Positions 57,123 through 64,000 of a stretch of 64,000 nt of DNA are shown here, one piece after another. The position numbers and the translations under genes were made by a program. Numbering within the stretch: the stretch's first letter is position 1; each line of letters starts with the position of its first letter. Source of the DNA: Frigoribacterium sp. PhB160 (GTDB lineage Bacteria > Actinomycetota > Actinomycetes > Actinomycetales > Microbacteriaceae). The notes below the pieces were generated by a model. That model made no database searches and had not been told where the DNA came from. It saw only the letters and a program-made list of their open reading frames with translations. The stretch is from the NCBI RefSeq assembly GCF_003751785.1, contig NZ_RKIE01000002.1:372001-436000 (forward strand). The letters run 5' to 3'.

Positions 57123-58419
57123 GTCGTCACTGCCCCCTCTCGTCTCGTCTGTCGGTGCCGGGCGTCGCGCGCCGGGCGGCACGTCGACGGAGGCCGACGA
57201 GCGGTGGTCGCGCAGCGTGCGCCTGCCCGGGTTCGGGCTGGACGCCCAGGCCCGCCTGATGGCGGCGCGGGTGCTCGTCGTCGGGGCCGGCGGGCTGGGC
57301 GCACCGGTCGTCAACTATCTCGCAGCGTCCGGTGTGGGGACCCTGGGAGTCGTCGACGACGACGTCGTCGACCGCTCGAACCTACAGCGTCAGGTGCTGT
57401 ACGGACCTCACGACGTCGGGCTGCCCAAGGCGCGGGTCGCCGCCGAGCGGGTGCGCGCGACGGCGCCCGACACGACCGTCGTCGTCCACGCCCTGCGCCT
57501 GACGGCCGAGACGGCGTCGATCCTCGACGGGTACGACCTCGTCGTCGACGGCAGCGACTCGTTCGACACCTGCTACGTCGTGGCCGACGAGGCCGCCGCC
57601 CGCGGGCTGCCCGTCGTGTGGGGCAGCGTCTCGCGCTACGACGGCCAGGTCAGCGCGTTCTGGGACGACGCCCCCGACGACCGCGCGGTCGACTACCGCG
57701 ACCTGCACCCCTCCGCCCCGGCCGGCGGCTGGGACGAGTCGTGCGCCGACGTGGGCGTGCTCGGCCCGCTCTGCGGCACGGTCGGCTCGGTCATGGCCTC
57801 CGAGGCGGTGAAGCTGATCACCGGCGTCGGCGAGCCCCTGCTCGGCCGCGTCGTCACGATCGACGCCTCCGCGGGGTCGTGGCGCGAGAGCCGCCTGCGC
57901 CGGGCGCCGCACCGGGCCGCGGCGCGGGCTTCGTCGAACGCCGCCCGCCGGGCCGGGCTCGACCCGGGGCACGACGCAGAGGCCGACGCGGAGGCGCGGG
58001 TCGAGCCGAGCGGGGCGGTCGCGTCCTCGGGGGGCCGGGGCGCGCCTCCGGCGCCCGAGGGCACGCGCAGCCCCGACGTCTCCGCCGACGACCTCGCCGA
58101 GCTGCTGGCCGCGCGCGACGCGGGCGAGGCCGCGTTCACCCTGCTCGACGTGCGGGAGCCCGACGAGCACGCGTTCGCGCACCTGCCGGGCGACGTCCTC
58201 GCGCCGGGCTACGGGCTGCGCACGAGGCAGCGTCCCGAGCTCGACCCGGCCGTGCCCGTCATCGCCTACTGCGCACGGGGGCCCCGGGCGCGGGCGGCGG
58301 CCGACCTGCTCGTCGCCGACGGCTTCGACGTGGCGGTGCTCGACGGCGGCATGCTCGGGTGGGAGCTGCGATCGGCGGGCCGGGCGACGGACCGGGCGGC
58401 GGGGACGCCCCGGTCGTAG
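57121..58419 (+). CDS. MoeB/ThiF-type adenylyltransferase fused to a rhodanese domain
   Basis: 432 residues. E1-like domain (about 20-265): VLVVGAGGLGAPVVNYLAASG (ATP loop), DDVVDRSNLQRQVLYG, and DESCADVGVLGPLCGTVGSV. A Gly/Ala-rich linker (about 275-320) carries two facing copies of the GGAGGCGCG motif (57990, 58041). The rhodanese domain (about 321-425) has active-site Cys in [18 protein letters not shown]. It would adenylate a MoaD/ThiS-like C-terminal Gly-Gly and pass sulfur to it. The moaD and moaA genes nearby support a molybdopterin role. GGAGG is 6 bases before ATG 57121. Confidence 0.9.
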   Translation: MSSLPPLVSSVGAGRRAPGGTSTEADERWSRSVRLPGFGLDAQARLMAARVLVVGAGGLGAPVVNYLAASGVGTLGVVDDDVVDRSNLQRQVLYGPHDVGLPKARVAAERVRATAPDTTVVVHALRLTAETASILDGYDLVVDGSDSFDTCYVVADEAAARGLPVVWGSVSRYDGQVSAFWDDAPDDRAVDYRDLHPSAPAGGWDESCADVGVLGPLCGTVGSVMASEAVKLITGVGEPLLGRVVTIDASAGSWRESRLRRAPHRAAARASSNAARRAGLDPGHDAEADAEARVEPSGAVASSGGRGAPPAPEGTRSPDVSADDLAELLAARDAGEAAFTLLDVREPDEHAFAHLPGDVLAPGYGLRTRQRPELDPAVPVIAYCARGPRARAAADLLVADGFDVAVLDGGMLGWELRSAGRATDRAAGTPRS

Positions 58420-58498
58420 GTCGCGGGCCGACCGGGCCGGGCCGGACGGGGCGGGCTCGGCCTCCGACCCCGGGCCGGGCCGTGTCGTCGGTGCGGGC

Positions 58499-58807
58499 TC
58501 AGCCGCCGGCGAAGGGCGGCATGACGTCGACGACGTCGCCGTCGGCCACGAGTTGCTCGCGGTCGCGCGTCGTCACGCCGTCGACGAGGAACGAGCAGCG
58601 CAGCAGAACGTCGCGCCAGTCGGCGGCCGACGTGCCCTCGGCGGGCCGGACCGCCAGGAGGAGTCGCCCGACCGTGGGGGTCTCGCCCGCGGGCACCTCG
58701 ACGACCTGCTCGTCGTGGCCGACGGCGGCGCGGGCGGCCGCGAAGAACCGGAGGGTGGCGCGGGTCGCAGCCGAGGTCGGGTTCGGGGTGGGGGTCAGGG
58801 CGCTCAC
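58499..58807 (-). CDS. moaD: MoaD/ThiS family sulfur carrier protein
   Basis: 102 residues with a beta-grasp fold: LRFFAAARAAVGHDEQVVEV, SFLVDGVTTRD, DGDVVDVMPPFAGG. The C-terminal Gly-Gly is the thiocarboxylate site of molybdopterin synthase small subunit, and the partner for the MoeB-rhodanese protein. GTG 58807 follows the moaA stop by two bases, so the two are cotranslated. Converges on the moeB-type gene. Confidence 0.88.
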   Translation of the reverse strand: MSALTPTPNPTSAATRATLRFFAAARAAVGHDEQVVEVPAGETPTVGRLLLAVRPAEGTSAADWRDVLLRCSFLVDGVTTRDREQLVADGDVVDVMPPFAGG

Positions 58808-58809
58808 GG

Positions 58810-59922
58810 TCAGCCGCCGATCGCGCTCATGCTGCGGAGCGGCTGGACGAAGTCGTCGCGGTCGATGCCGTGCGAGGCCGGCTTCGCCCACATCGCCCCG
58901 CGCCACAGGTCGGCGAGCGCGACGTCGTCGGCTCCCGCGCGCATCGGGTCGCGGAGGCCCGTCTCGGCGTCGCCGAACAGGCAGCTGCGCACGCCGCCCT
59001 CCGCGGTGAGGCGGGTGCGGCGGCAGTCGCCGCAGAACGGCTCGCTGACCGAGGCGATGATGCCGACGGTGCCGTGCAGGTGGGCCTCGGTCCCGAGGCC
59101 GACCGCGTCGAAGCGCTCGGCGGGGGCGCCGTCGCGCGGGGCGGCGTGCGGGCTGAGCACGAAGCGCTCGGCCAGGCGGCCGCGGATGTCGTCAGCCGTC
59201 ACGAAGGAGGCGCGGTGCCAGGTCCGGTCGGCGTCGAGGGGCATCTGCTCGATGAAGCGCAGCTCGTGGCCGCGTTCCAGCGACCAGGCCAGCAGGTCGG
59301 CCGCCTCGTGGTCGTTCACGCCGGGCAGCAGCACGGCGTTGATCTTGATCGGGGTGAGCCCGGCCTCGGCGGCGGCGTCGACGCCGGCGAGCACCTTGTC
59401 GAGGAACGGGCGACGGGTCAGCGTCGCGAACGTCTCGGCGTGCAGCGAGTCGAGCGAGACGTTGATGCGGTCGAGCCCGGCGTCGGCGAGCGCCCGGGCG
59501 CGCTGGGCGAGCCCGATGGCGTTGGTGGTGAGGGAGATGTCGGGCCGCGGGTCGAGGGCGGCGACGCGTCGGACGATGTCGACGAGGTCGGCCCGCAGGA
59601 GCGGCTCGCCCCCGGTGAAGCGCACCTGGCGGACGCCGAGCTCGCGGACCCCGATGCTCACGAGACGGACGATCTCGTCGGCGCTGAGGGCTTGGTCCTT
59701 CGGGAGCCAGGGCAGGCCGTCGGCCGGCATGCAGTAGGTGCAGCGGAGGTTGCAGCGGTCGGTCAGCGAGACCCGCAGGTCGGTCGCCGTCCGGCCGAAG
59801 CGGTCGAGCAGCCCGGGGGCGGCGTCGGACGCGGGCCGGGGCGGGAGGGCCGAGCCCGCGGCGGCCGTCTCGCCCTCGGCGAGGCGCCGCGGGATCGTGG
59901 GGAGGCCGAGCGAGATCGTCAT
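58810..59922 (-). CDS. moaA: GTP 3',8-cyclase MoaA
   Basis: 370 residues. Radical-SAM first step of molybdopterin synthesis. N-terminal 4Fe-4S motif CNLRCTYC, GEPLLRADL SAM-site region, C-terminal cluster cysteines FCGDCRRTRLTAEG and SCLFG, and the essential GG end (SMSAIGG). ATG 59922 lies 6 bases after TACGCT, giving a 40-residue lead before the cluster. Confidence 0.95.
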   Translation of the reverse strand: MTISLGLPTIPRRLAEGETAAAGSALPPRPASDAAPGLLDRFGRTATDLRVSLTDRCNLRCTYCMPADGLPWLPKDQALSADEIVRLVSIGVRELGVRQVRFTGGEPLLRADLVDIVRRVAALDPRPDISLTTNAIGLAQRARALADAGLDRINVSLDSLHAETFATLTRRPFLDKVLAGVDAAAEAGLTPIKINAVLLPGVNDHEAADLLAWSLERGHELRFIEQMPLDADRTWHRASFVTADDIRGRLAERFVLSPHAAPRDGAPAERFDAVGLGTEAHLHGTVGIIASVSEPFCGDCRRTRLTAEGGVRSCLFGDAETGLRDPMRAGADDVALADLWRGAMWAKPASHGIDRDDFVQPLRSMSAIGG

Positions 59923-59928
59923 CCGTCG

Positions 59929-59934
59929 AGCGTA
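59929..59934 (-). promoter_or_regulatory. Putative -10 hexamer for moaA
   Basis: TACGCT on the minus strand, 6 bases before ATG 59922. Confidence 0.45.
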
Positions 59935-60041
59935 GGCGACGACGGCGCGCGGCGCTGGTGTCACGGGCTGGGCTCGGGCGATCTCGCCGCCGGGCTCGCA
60001 CCACCTCGGCCCGCCAGGACGCTGCGACTCGGTCAGCACAT

Positions 60042-60057
60042 TTCGCCCCCGGGCGAA
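60042..60057. promoter_or_regulatory. Palindrome upstream of moaA
   Basis: TTCGCCCCCGGGCGAA: perfect 7-bp arms around CC, about 120 bases before the moaA start. Possible regulator site; binder unknown. Confidence 0.35.
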
Positions 60058-60158
60058 TCCTCCGCCCCGATGCAGCGGGTGTGCCGGGGGCTCCGTTCCG
60101 CCTGGCGGCGAGACAGCGCGAGAGCGCGCCCGTCACCCTGCGCCGGTGCTCGTCGCCG

Positions 60159-60268
60159 TGCGCCTGCGCCTGCGCCTGCGTTCCGTCGACGTCTCGGCCG
60201 TGTCGGAGTTCATGGTGATGCCGCGCCGCCTCGTCCCGCGCCCCGCGCCCCGCGCCCCGCGCCCCGCG
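60159..60268. repeat. Short tandem repeats in the moaA-modC gap
   Basis: The 377-base gap 59935-60311 has no convincing gene. It holds about 3.7 copies of TGCGCC (60159-60180) and four full copies plus a part of CCCCGCG (60235-60268), together with the palindrome at 60042. Such repeats are prone to copy-number change. Confidence 0.65.
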
Positions 60269-60311
60269 CACCGAGACCGCGACGTGGCGGCTCGGGCGCG
60301 ATCCGGCCCGC

Positions 60312-61532
60312 TCAGGCGATCGTGACGCGCGCCGGGTCGAGCTGCAGCCCCACCCGCGCCCCGAGGCGGAGCCGTGCGGCGGCGGCGGTCGCGAGGGGGA
60401 GCTCCGCGGTGGCGGACAGGGCCCCCTCGTCGGTGACGACGGTCACGGCCAGGCGCGAGAGGCGCTGCTCGACGCGCACGACGTGAGCCGGGACGGGGGA
60501 GGGGGACGCGCCTCCCGACGGCATCTCGGTCGTCGCGGCGGGCGTCGGGGTCGACGGGGCGGACGACGAGGTGAGGGCCGCTCCGTCGAGGTCGACGAGC
60601 GAGACGGCCTCGACCGGGAACGACACCCGCGACGGCCCGGGCGCCGCCGGCAGGGCCGACCGGACGACGAGCCCGCCGGGCAGCCCGGCCGACGAGCCGG
60701 CCCCGCCGCCGTCGCCCCGCGCCCAGGTCGGCCGCCAGAGCGTCGCTCCGGTCAACGACGCCACGTACGGCGTGTGGGGATCGGTGAGCACGGCGGTCGG
60801 GGTCCCGTGCTGCACCTCGACGCCGTCCTCGAGGACGACGACCCGGTCGGCCAGGGCGACGGCGTCGACGGGGTCGTGCGTCACGAGCACGGTCGCGGCC
60901 GACACGTCGCGCAGCACGTCGCCGAGCGCCGAGCGCAGCAGCACCCGCGACTCGGCGTCGAGCGCCGCGAGCGGCTCGTCGAGCAGCAGGAGGCACGGGT
61001 CGGGAGCCAGCGCCCGCGCCACCGCCACGCGCTGTGCCTGGCCCCCCGAGAGGGCTCCCGGCGTCCGCCCGGCGTGCTCGGCGAGGCCGACGCGGGCGAG
61101 CTCGGCCCGGGCCCGCGACCGGGCGTCGGTCGCCGGGACGCCCCGGGCGCGGAGGCCGAAGGCGACGTTCTCGAGAGCCGAGAGGTGGGGGAAGAGCCGG
61201 TAGTCCTGGAAGACGGTGCCGACACGCCGAGAGCGCGCGGGGACGTGCACGACCCGGCGACCGTTCGGTCGGCCGTCCCGCACGCCGTCCGGGGCGGACG
61301 CCGAGCCCGAGTCGAGCACCTCGCCGTCGAGGACCACGGTCGACGACCCCGCCGGCAGCAGGCCGGCGAGCGCCGACAGCACGGTCGACTTCCCCGCGCC
61401 GTTCGGCCCGAGCAGGGCGACGACCTCTCCCCGGGCGACCTCGAGGTCGAGCGCGACCGCGAAGCCGCCGCGGACGAGTCGCAGCCGGGCGACGAGCCCG
61501 GCAGACCCGCCGCCGGCCGACCCCCCGCTCAC
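60312..61532 (-). CDS. modC: Molybdate ABC transporter ATP-binding protein ModC
   Basis: 406 residues. ATPase domain: Walker A LLGPNGAGKSTVLSALAGLL, Q-loop VFQDYRLFPHL, signature ALSGGQAQRVAVARAL, Walker B LLLLDEPLAALDAESR, and switch His in VLVTHDPVDAVALAD. The C-terminal TOBE-like domain (LRLGARVGLQLDPARVTIA) binds molybdate. A Pro/Ser/Thr-rich stretch near residue 325-345 is an apparent insertion with the CGCGCCTCC motif (60507). GTG 61532 overlaps the modB stop (GTGA). Confidence 0.92.
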   Translation of the reverse strand: MSGGSAGGGSAGLVARLRLVRGGFAVALDLEVARGEVVALLGPNGAGKSTVLSALAGLLPAGSSTVVLDGEVLDSGSASAPDGVRDGRPNGRRVVHVPARSRRVGTVFQDYRLFPHLSALENVAFGLRARGVPATDARSRARAELARVGLAEHAGRTPGALSGGQAQRVAVARALAPDPCLLLLDEPLAALDAESRVLLRSALGDVLRDVSAATVLVTHDPVDAVALADRVVVLEDGVEVQHGTPTAVLTDPHTPYVASLTGATLWRPTWARGDGGGAGSSAGLPGGLVVRSALPAAPGPSRVSFPVEAVSLVDLDGAALTSSSAPSTPTPAATTEMPSGGASPSPVPAHVVRVEQRLSRLAVTVVTDEGALSATAELPLATAAAARLRLGARVGLQLDPARVTIA

Positions 61533-62347
61533 CGCACCCCCGTCGTCAGCCACCGGTCGCGCAGCAGCAGCAGCACCCCCACGCCGACCGCGAGCAGCAC
61601 GAGCGAGACGGCGACCGCGCTCTCGGGGTCGCTCTGCTGGGCCAGGTAGACGCTCGTCGGCAGGGTCTGGGTGCGTCCGGGGAAGGTGCCGGCGAAGGTG
61701 ATCGTGGCGCCGAACTCGCCGAGGGCCCGCGCGAAGCAGAGCACGGCCCCCGCCGTCACGCCCGGTGCCACCAGCGGCACCGTGACCCGGCGGAAGGTGT
61801 ACCAGCGCGACGCCCCGAGCGAGGCTGCGGCGCCCTCGAGCCCGCGGTCGACGCCGCGCAGCGCGCCCTCGACGCTCAGCACGAGGAACGGCATGGCCAC
61901 GAACGTCTGCGCGATCACGACCGCCGCGAGCGTGAACGGGATCGTCACGCCGAACGCCGCGTCGAGCGGGCGTCCGAGCAGTCCCGTGCGACCGAGCAGG
62001 TAGAGCAGGGCGATGCCGCCGACGACGGGCGGCAGCACGAGCGGCACGGTGACGACGGCGCGCAGCAGGCGCCGTGCCGGGGCCGGCCAGGCGTCGCTGG
62101 CCGTCAGCAGCCACGCGAGGGGGACCCCCAGCAGGAGGCTCGCGACGGTCGCCAGCACCGCGCTCGTCACCGAGACCCGCAGCGCCTCCACCACGGTCTC
62201 GCTGGCGAGCCGCGGCGCGAGCGTGGTCCACGGGGCCCGGGCGAGGAGCGCGACCGCGGGCAGCACGAGGAGGGCCAGCCCGAGCAGCGCCGGCACGAGC
62301 ACGGCGACGGGCAGACGGGTGTCGCCCGGGGCGCGGGTCCGGGCCAC
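61529..62347 (-). CDS. modB: Molybdate ABC transporter permease ModB
   Basis: 272 residues, about six membrane helices. The EAA loop GLEGAAASLGASRWYTFRRV and the ALGEFGATITFAGTFPGRT segment are typical of ModB/CysT permeases. GTG 62347 starts 7 bases after the modA stop. Works with ModA and ModC. Confidence 0.93.
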   Translation of the reverse strand: MARTRAPGDTRLPVAVLVPALLGLALLVLPAVALLARAPWTTLAPRLASETVVEALRVSVTSAVLATVASLLLGVPLAWLLTASDAWPAPARRLLRAVVTVPLVLPPVVGGIALLYLLGRTGLLGRPLDAAFGVTIPFTLAAVVIAQTFVAMPFLVLSVEGALRGVDRGLEGAAASLGASRWYTFRRVTVPLVAPGVTAGAVLCFARALGEFGATITFAGTFPGRTQTLPTSVYLAQQSDPESAVAVSLVLLAVGVGVLLLLRDRWLTTGVR

Positions 62348-62354
62348 GGCGTGC

Positions 62355-63188
62355 TCAGCCGACCGTGAAGCCGGCGGCGGCGAGGGCGTCCTGGCCGGTC
62401 GACGACAGCACGTGCTGCAGGAAGGCGTCGGCGAGCGCCGGGTTCGGCGCGTCGACGAGTCGGCCCGCGAGGTACGACGTCGTCGGGGTGGAGTCGTCGC
62501 CGACCTCCACGCCCTCGACCGCGTCGCCCGCGGCCTCGACGTCGGTCCGGTAGACGAGGGCGGCGTCGACCTCGCCGAGCTCGACCTTGGTCAGGGCGCT
62601 CTTCACGTCGGGCTCGAGGGTCGCGGGCGTCACGCTGACGCCCGCGGCGTCGAGCACGGTCGTCGCGAGCGCGCCGCACGGCACCTCGGCGGCGCAGAGC
62701 GCGACGGTGACGTCGGGCGAGGCGAGATCGGCGAGCGAGGCGACGTCGGCGGGGTTGCCCGGCGGCACCGCGATCTCGAGGCGGTTGCGCGCGAACGTGG
62801 CGGGCTCGCCCTCGACGAGCCCGGCGTCGGTCACGGTCGTCATCGTCGCGGCGCTGGCGCTGAAGAAGTCGTCGACGGGGGAGCCCGCGGTGATCTGCTG
62901 GGCGAGCGCGGAGCTGCCGCCGTAGCTGAGGGTGACCGTCGTGCCGGGGTTCGCGGCCTCGAAGTCGGCCGCCAGGGCGTCGAAGGTCTCGGTCAGCGAC
63001 GCGGCCGCGAGCACGGTGATCTCGCCGGTGAGGCCCGGCGTGGCGCTCGCGCCCACCGTGCCGTCGGCGGTCGCGTCGTCGCCGGCGCCGCTCGACGAGC
63101 ACGCGGCCAGCGTCAGCGCCGCGACCGCCCCGAGCGCGGTCAGGGCGGTGCGGGAGGAGGAGGCGCGGGTGCGGCGCAGGGTCGTCAT
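62355..63188 (-). CDS. modA: Molybdate-binding lipoprotein ModA
   Basis: 277 residues. Lipobox LAAC (Cys30), then a type II binding fold: ITVLAAASLTETFDALAADF, SYGGSSALAQQITAGSPVD, and DVKSALTKVELGEVDAALVY. The first SLTE and GGSSAL serines are oxyanion ligands in ModA. ATG 63188 overlaps the HTH-TOBE gene stop by four bases. Confidence 0.94.
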   Translation of the reverse strand: MTTLRRTRASSSRTALTALGAVAALTLAACSSSGAGDDATADGTVGASATPGLTGEITVLAAASLTETFDALAADFEAANPGTTVTLSYGGSSALAQQITAGSPVDDFFSASAATMTTVTDAGLVEGEPATFARNRLEIAVPPGNPADVASLADLASPDVTVALCAAEVPCGALATTVLDAAGVSVTPATLEPDVKSALTKVELGEVDAALVYRTDVEAAGDAVEGVEVGDDSTPTTSYLAGRLVDAPNPALADAFLQHVLSSTGQDALAAAGFTVG

Positions 63189-63694
63189 CGGTCGTCCTCG
63201 GTGTCGGTGTCGGTGGTGGTGCCGGTGCCGGTGCCCGTGCCGGTGGTGGTCGGTCCGGCCTCGCCGAGCCGACCGAGCGTCACGCTGACGTTCGTCGCCT
63301 TGGCGCTCGCCACGACCGGGCTGCCGATCTCGAGCCCGAGCTCGTCGGCGGCCTCGCGGCTGATCAGCGACACCACGCGGAACGGGCCGGCCTGCACGTC
63401 GACCTGGGCCATGACCGCGTCGCGGACGATCGCGGTGACGACCCCGGTGAAGCGGTTGCGCTCGGAGACCGTGGCCCCCGAGTCGTCGCGGTGCGCGGCC
63501 GCGGGGGCGGCGGCCCGCGCGGCGTCGGCCTGCTCGCGGGCGAGCCGGGCGAGCTGGCCGCCGGCCACCACGAGACGCCCCCCGGCGCCGGCGACGAGGT
63601 CGAGGCGGCCGGAGTCGGCCCAGCGGCGGATCGTGTCGTCCGAGACGCCGACCAGCGCGGCGGCCTCGCTCACGCGGTACCAGGTCTCGGGCAT
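63185..63694 (-). CDS. Molybdenum-binding HTH-TOBE regulator-like protein
   Basis: 169 residues. N-terminal excisionase/MerR-like helix-turn-helix YRVSEAAALVGVSDDTIRRW (residues 6-25) followed by a TOBE (mop) domain, NRFTGVVTAIVRDAVMAQVD and NVSVTLG, that binds molybdate. The tail is a Thr/Gly/Asp repeat encoded by GGTGTC/GGTGCC-like hexamers (about 63199-63250). First gene of the mod operon. Probably a molybdate-responsive regulator in place of classical ModE, or a storage protein. Confidence 0.82.
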   Translation of the reverse strand: MPETWYRVSEAAALVGVSDDTIRRWADSGRLDLVAGAGGRLVVAGGQLARLAREQADAARAAAPAAAHRDDSGATVSERNRFTGVVTAIVRDAVMAQVDVQAGPFRVVSLISREAADELGLEIGSPVVASAKATNVSVTLGRLGEAGPTTTGTGTGTGTTTDTDTEDDR

Positions 63695-63700
63695 GCCTCG

Positions 63701-63729
63701 ATCCTACGTGCAGCACCGCACATGCGGTG
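63701..63729 (-). promoter_or_regulatory. Putative mod operon promoter and operator
   Basis: TAGGAT (63701-63706, minus strand) lies 6 bases before ATG 63694. Just upstream, the inverted repeat CACCGCACATGCGGTG (63714-63729, 7-bp arms) covers the -35 area and could be the binding site of the HTH-TOBE protein. Confidence 0.45.
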
Positions 63730-63738
63730 ACGTGTGGC

Positions 63739-64000
63739 CTATCGCTCCGCGGCTGCGGCCGTTGTCGACCGTGGTCGTCGGACGGAGCTCGGCAGCTCGC
63801 GCACGCGCCCCGGCAGCTGCCGGATCCGTCTTCCCTCGTCGAGCACGACGTCGGCGAGGCGGTCGAGCCACCCCGGCCCCGACCGCACGATCGACGCGAG
63901 CACGATGACGAGCACCGCCGCCGCGAGCGACGACTTCTGCAGGGCCATGCCGGGCTGCAGCTGCCGGACGAGCAGGGCGACGGGGATCGCGAGCCACTCC
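63739..64000 (-). CDS. Membrane protein, C-terminal part only
   Basis: Open from the window edge to the stop at 63739 (about 86 residues): EWLAIPVALLVRQLQPGMAL, then a clear membrane helix LAAAVLVIVLASIV, then a charged tail with RIRQLPGRVRELPSSVRR. It could continue an acyltransferase or other multi-pass protein; the family cannot be told from this piece. An internal ATG at 63948 is not needed because the frame stays open to the edge. Confidence 0.5.
   Translation of the reverse strand, partial: EWLAIPVALLVRQLQPGMALQKSSLAAAVLVIVLASIVRSGPGWLDRLADVVLDEGRRIRQLPGRVRELPSSVRRPRSTTAAAAER

Noticed and set aside
55440-59009. 1189-codon rightward frame through the glycosyltransferase and moeB region
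   Set aside because: Asp/Arg/Glu/Gly-rich without domains; spans several well-supported genes on both strands.
63199-63250. Hexamer-like repeats in the HTH-TOBE gene as a phase-variation switch
   Set aside because: The unit is six bases, so copy changes would not shift the frame; it only lengthens a Thr/Gly/Asp tail.

Overview
The window is high-GC DNA packed with short-spaced operons, many GTG starts and many genes whose start codon lies 6-8 bases after a TANNNT-type -10 hexamer (apparent leaderless transcripts). Together with a class Ib nrdHIEF operon under NrdR-like boxes, a DUF3516 helicase, a methylcitrate (prpDBC) operon, a mycobacterial-type O-mannosyltransferase and a short MetG, this points to an actinobacterium, most likely of the family Microbacteriaceae. 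That placement is inference; no rRNA gene is present. I see no tRNA, rRNA, CRISPR array, phage or insertion sequence.

Layout. 1-8.6 kb: end of a Rossmann-fold gene, a small acidic protein, a padR-membrane protein pair, a possible small RNA, a DUF3516 helicase, an SDR, RNase HI, an aldo/keto reductase and an MFS exporter. 8.7-13.0 kb: nrdH-nrdI-nrdE-nrdF behind two NrdR-like boxes and a group of DnaA-box-like sites, closed by a strong hairpin. 13.2-19.6 kb: GH35 beta-galactosidase, a sugar ABC importer (binding protein and two permeases, no ATPase) and a divergent LacI regulator with a perfect operator. 19.6-24.1 kb: kynureninase, an amidohydrolase, a methyltransferase, an FMN reductase and a hypothetical gene. 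24.2-31.2 kb: GH51 arabinofuranosidase, a second ATPase-less sugar importer, a stress-type SDR and a second LacI regulator. 31.3-35.2 kb: HrpA helicase. 35.4-42 kb: acyl-CoA ligase, EamA transporter and prpD-prpB-prpC. 42-49.4 kb: DUF255/thioredoxin-domain protein, sulfurtransferase, a small membrane protein, a CoA-binding protein with O-acetylhomoserine sulfhydrylase, and protein O-mannosyltransferase. 49.4-55.4 kb: housekeeping genes rsmI, metG, tatD, ksgA, a DUF4287-like gene and ispE. 55.4-64 kb: a membrane glycosyltransferase, then molybdenum cofactor and molybdate uptake genes (moeB-rhodanese fusion, moaD, moaA, modC, modB, modA, a HTH-TOBE protein) and a partial membrane protein.

How the genes work together. 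The two glycoside hydrolase/importer/LacI sets suggest growth on plant galactosides and arabinosides, with the ATPase presumably supplied from elsewhere (MsiK-like). prpDBC handles propionyl-CoA. The mod and moa/moe genes bring in molybdate and build the cofactor.

The most unusual signals are: (1) a GH35 gene with an ideal ribosome binding site but ATC where ATG is expected; (2) a short motif, GGAGGCGCG, scattered more than 40 times on both strands, paired as hairpins between genes and often sitting in extra, poorly conserved segments of otherwise conserved proteins; (3) a cluster of DnaA-box-like sites before nrdH; (4) two divergent genes whose start codons overlap; (5) a possible terminated small RNA before the helicase; (6) an SDR lacking its catalytic serine.
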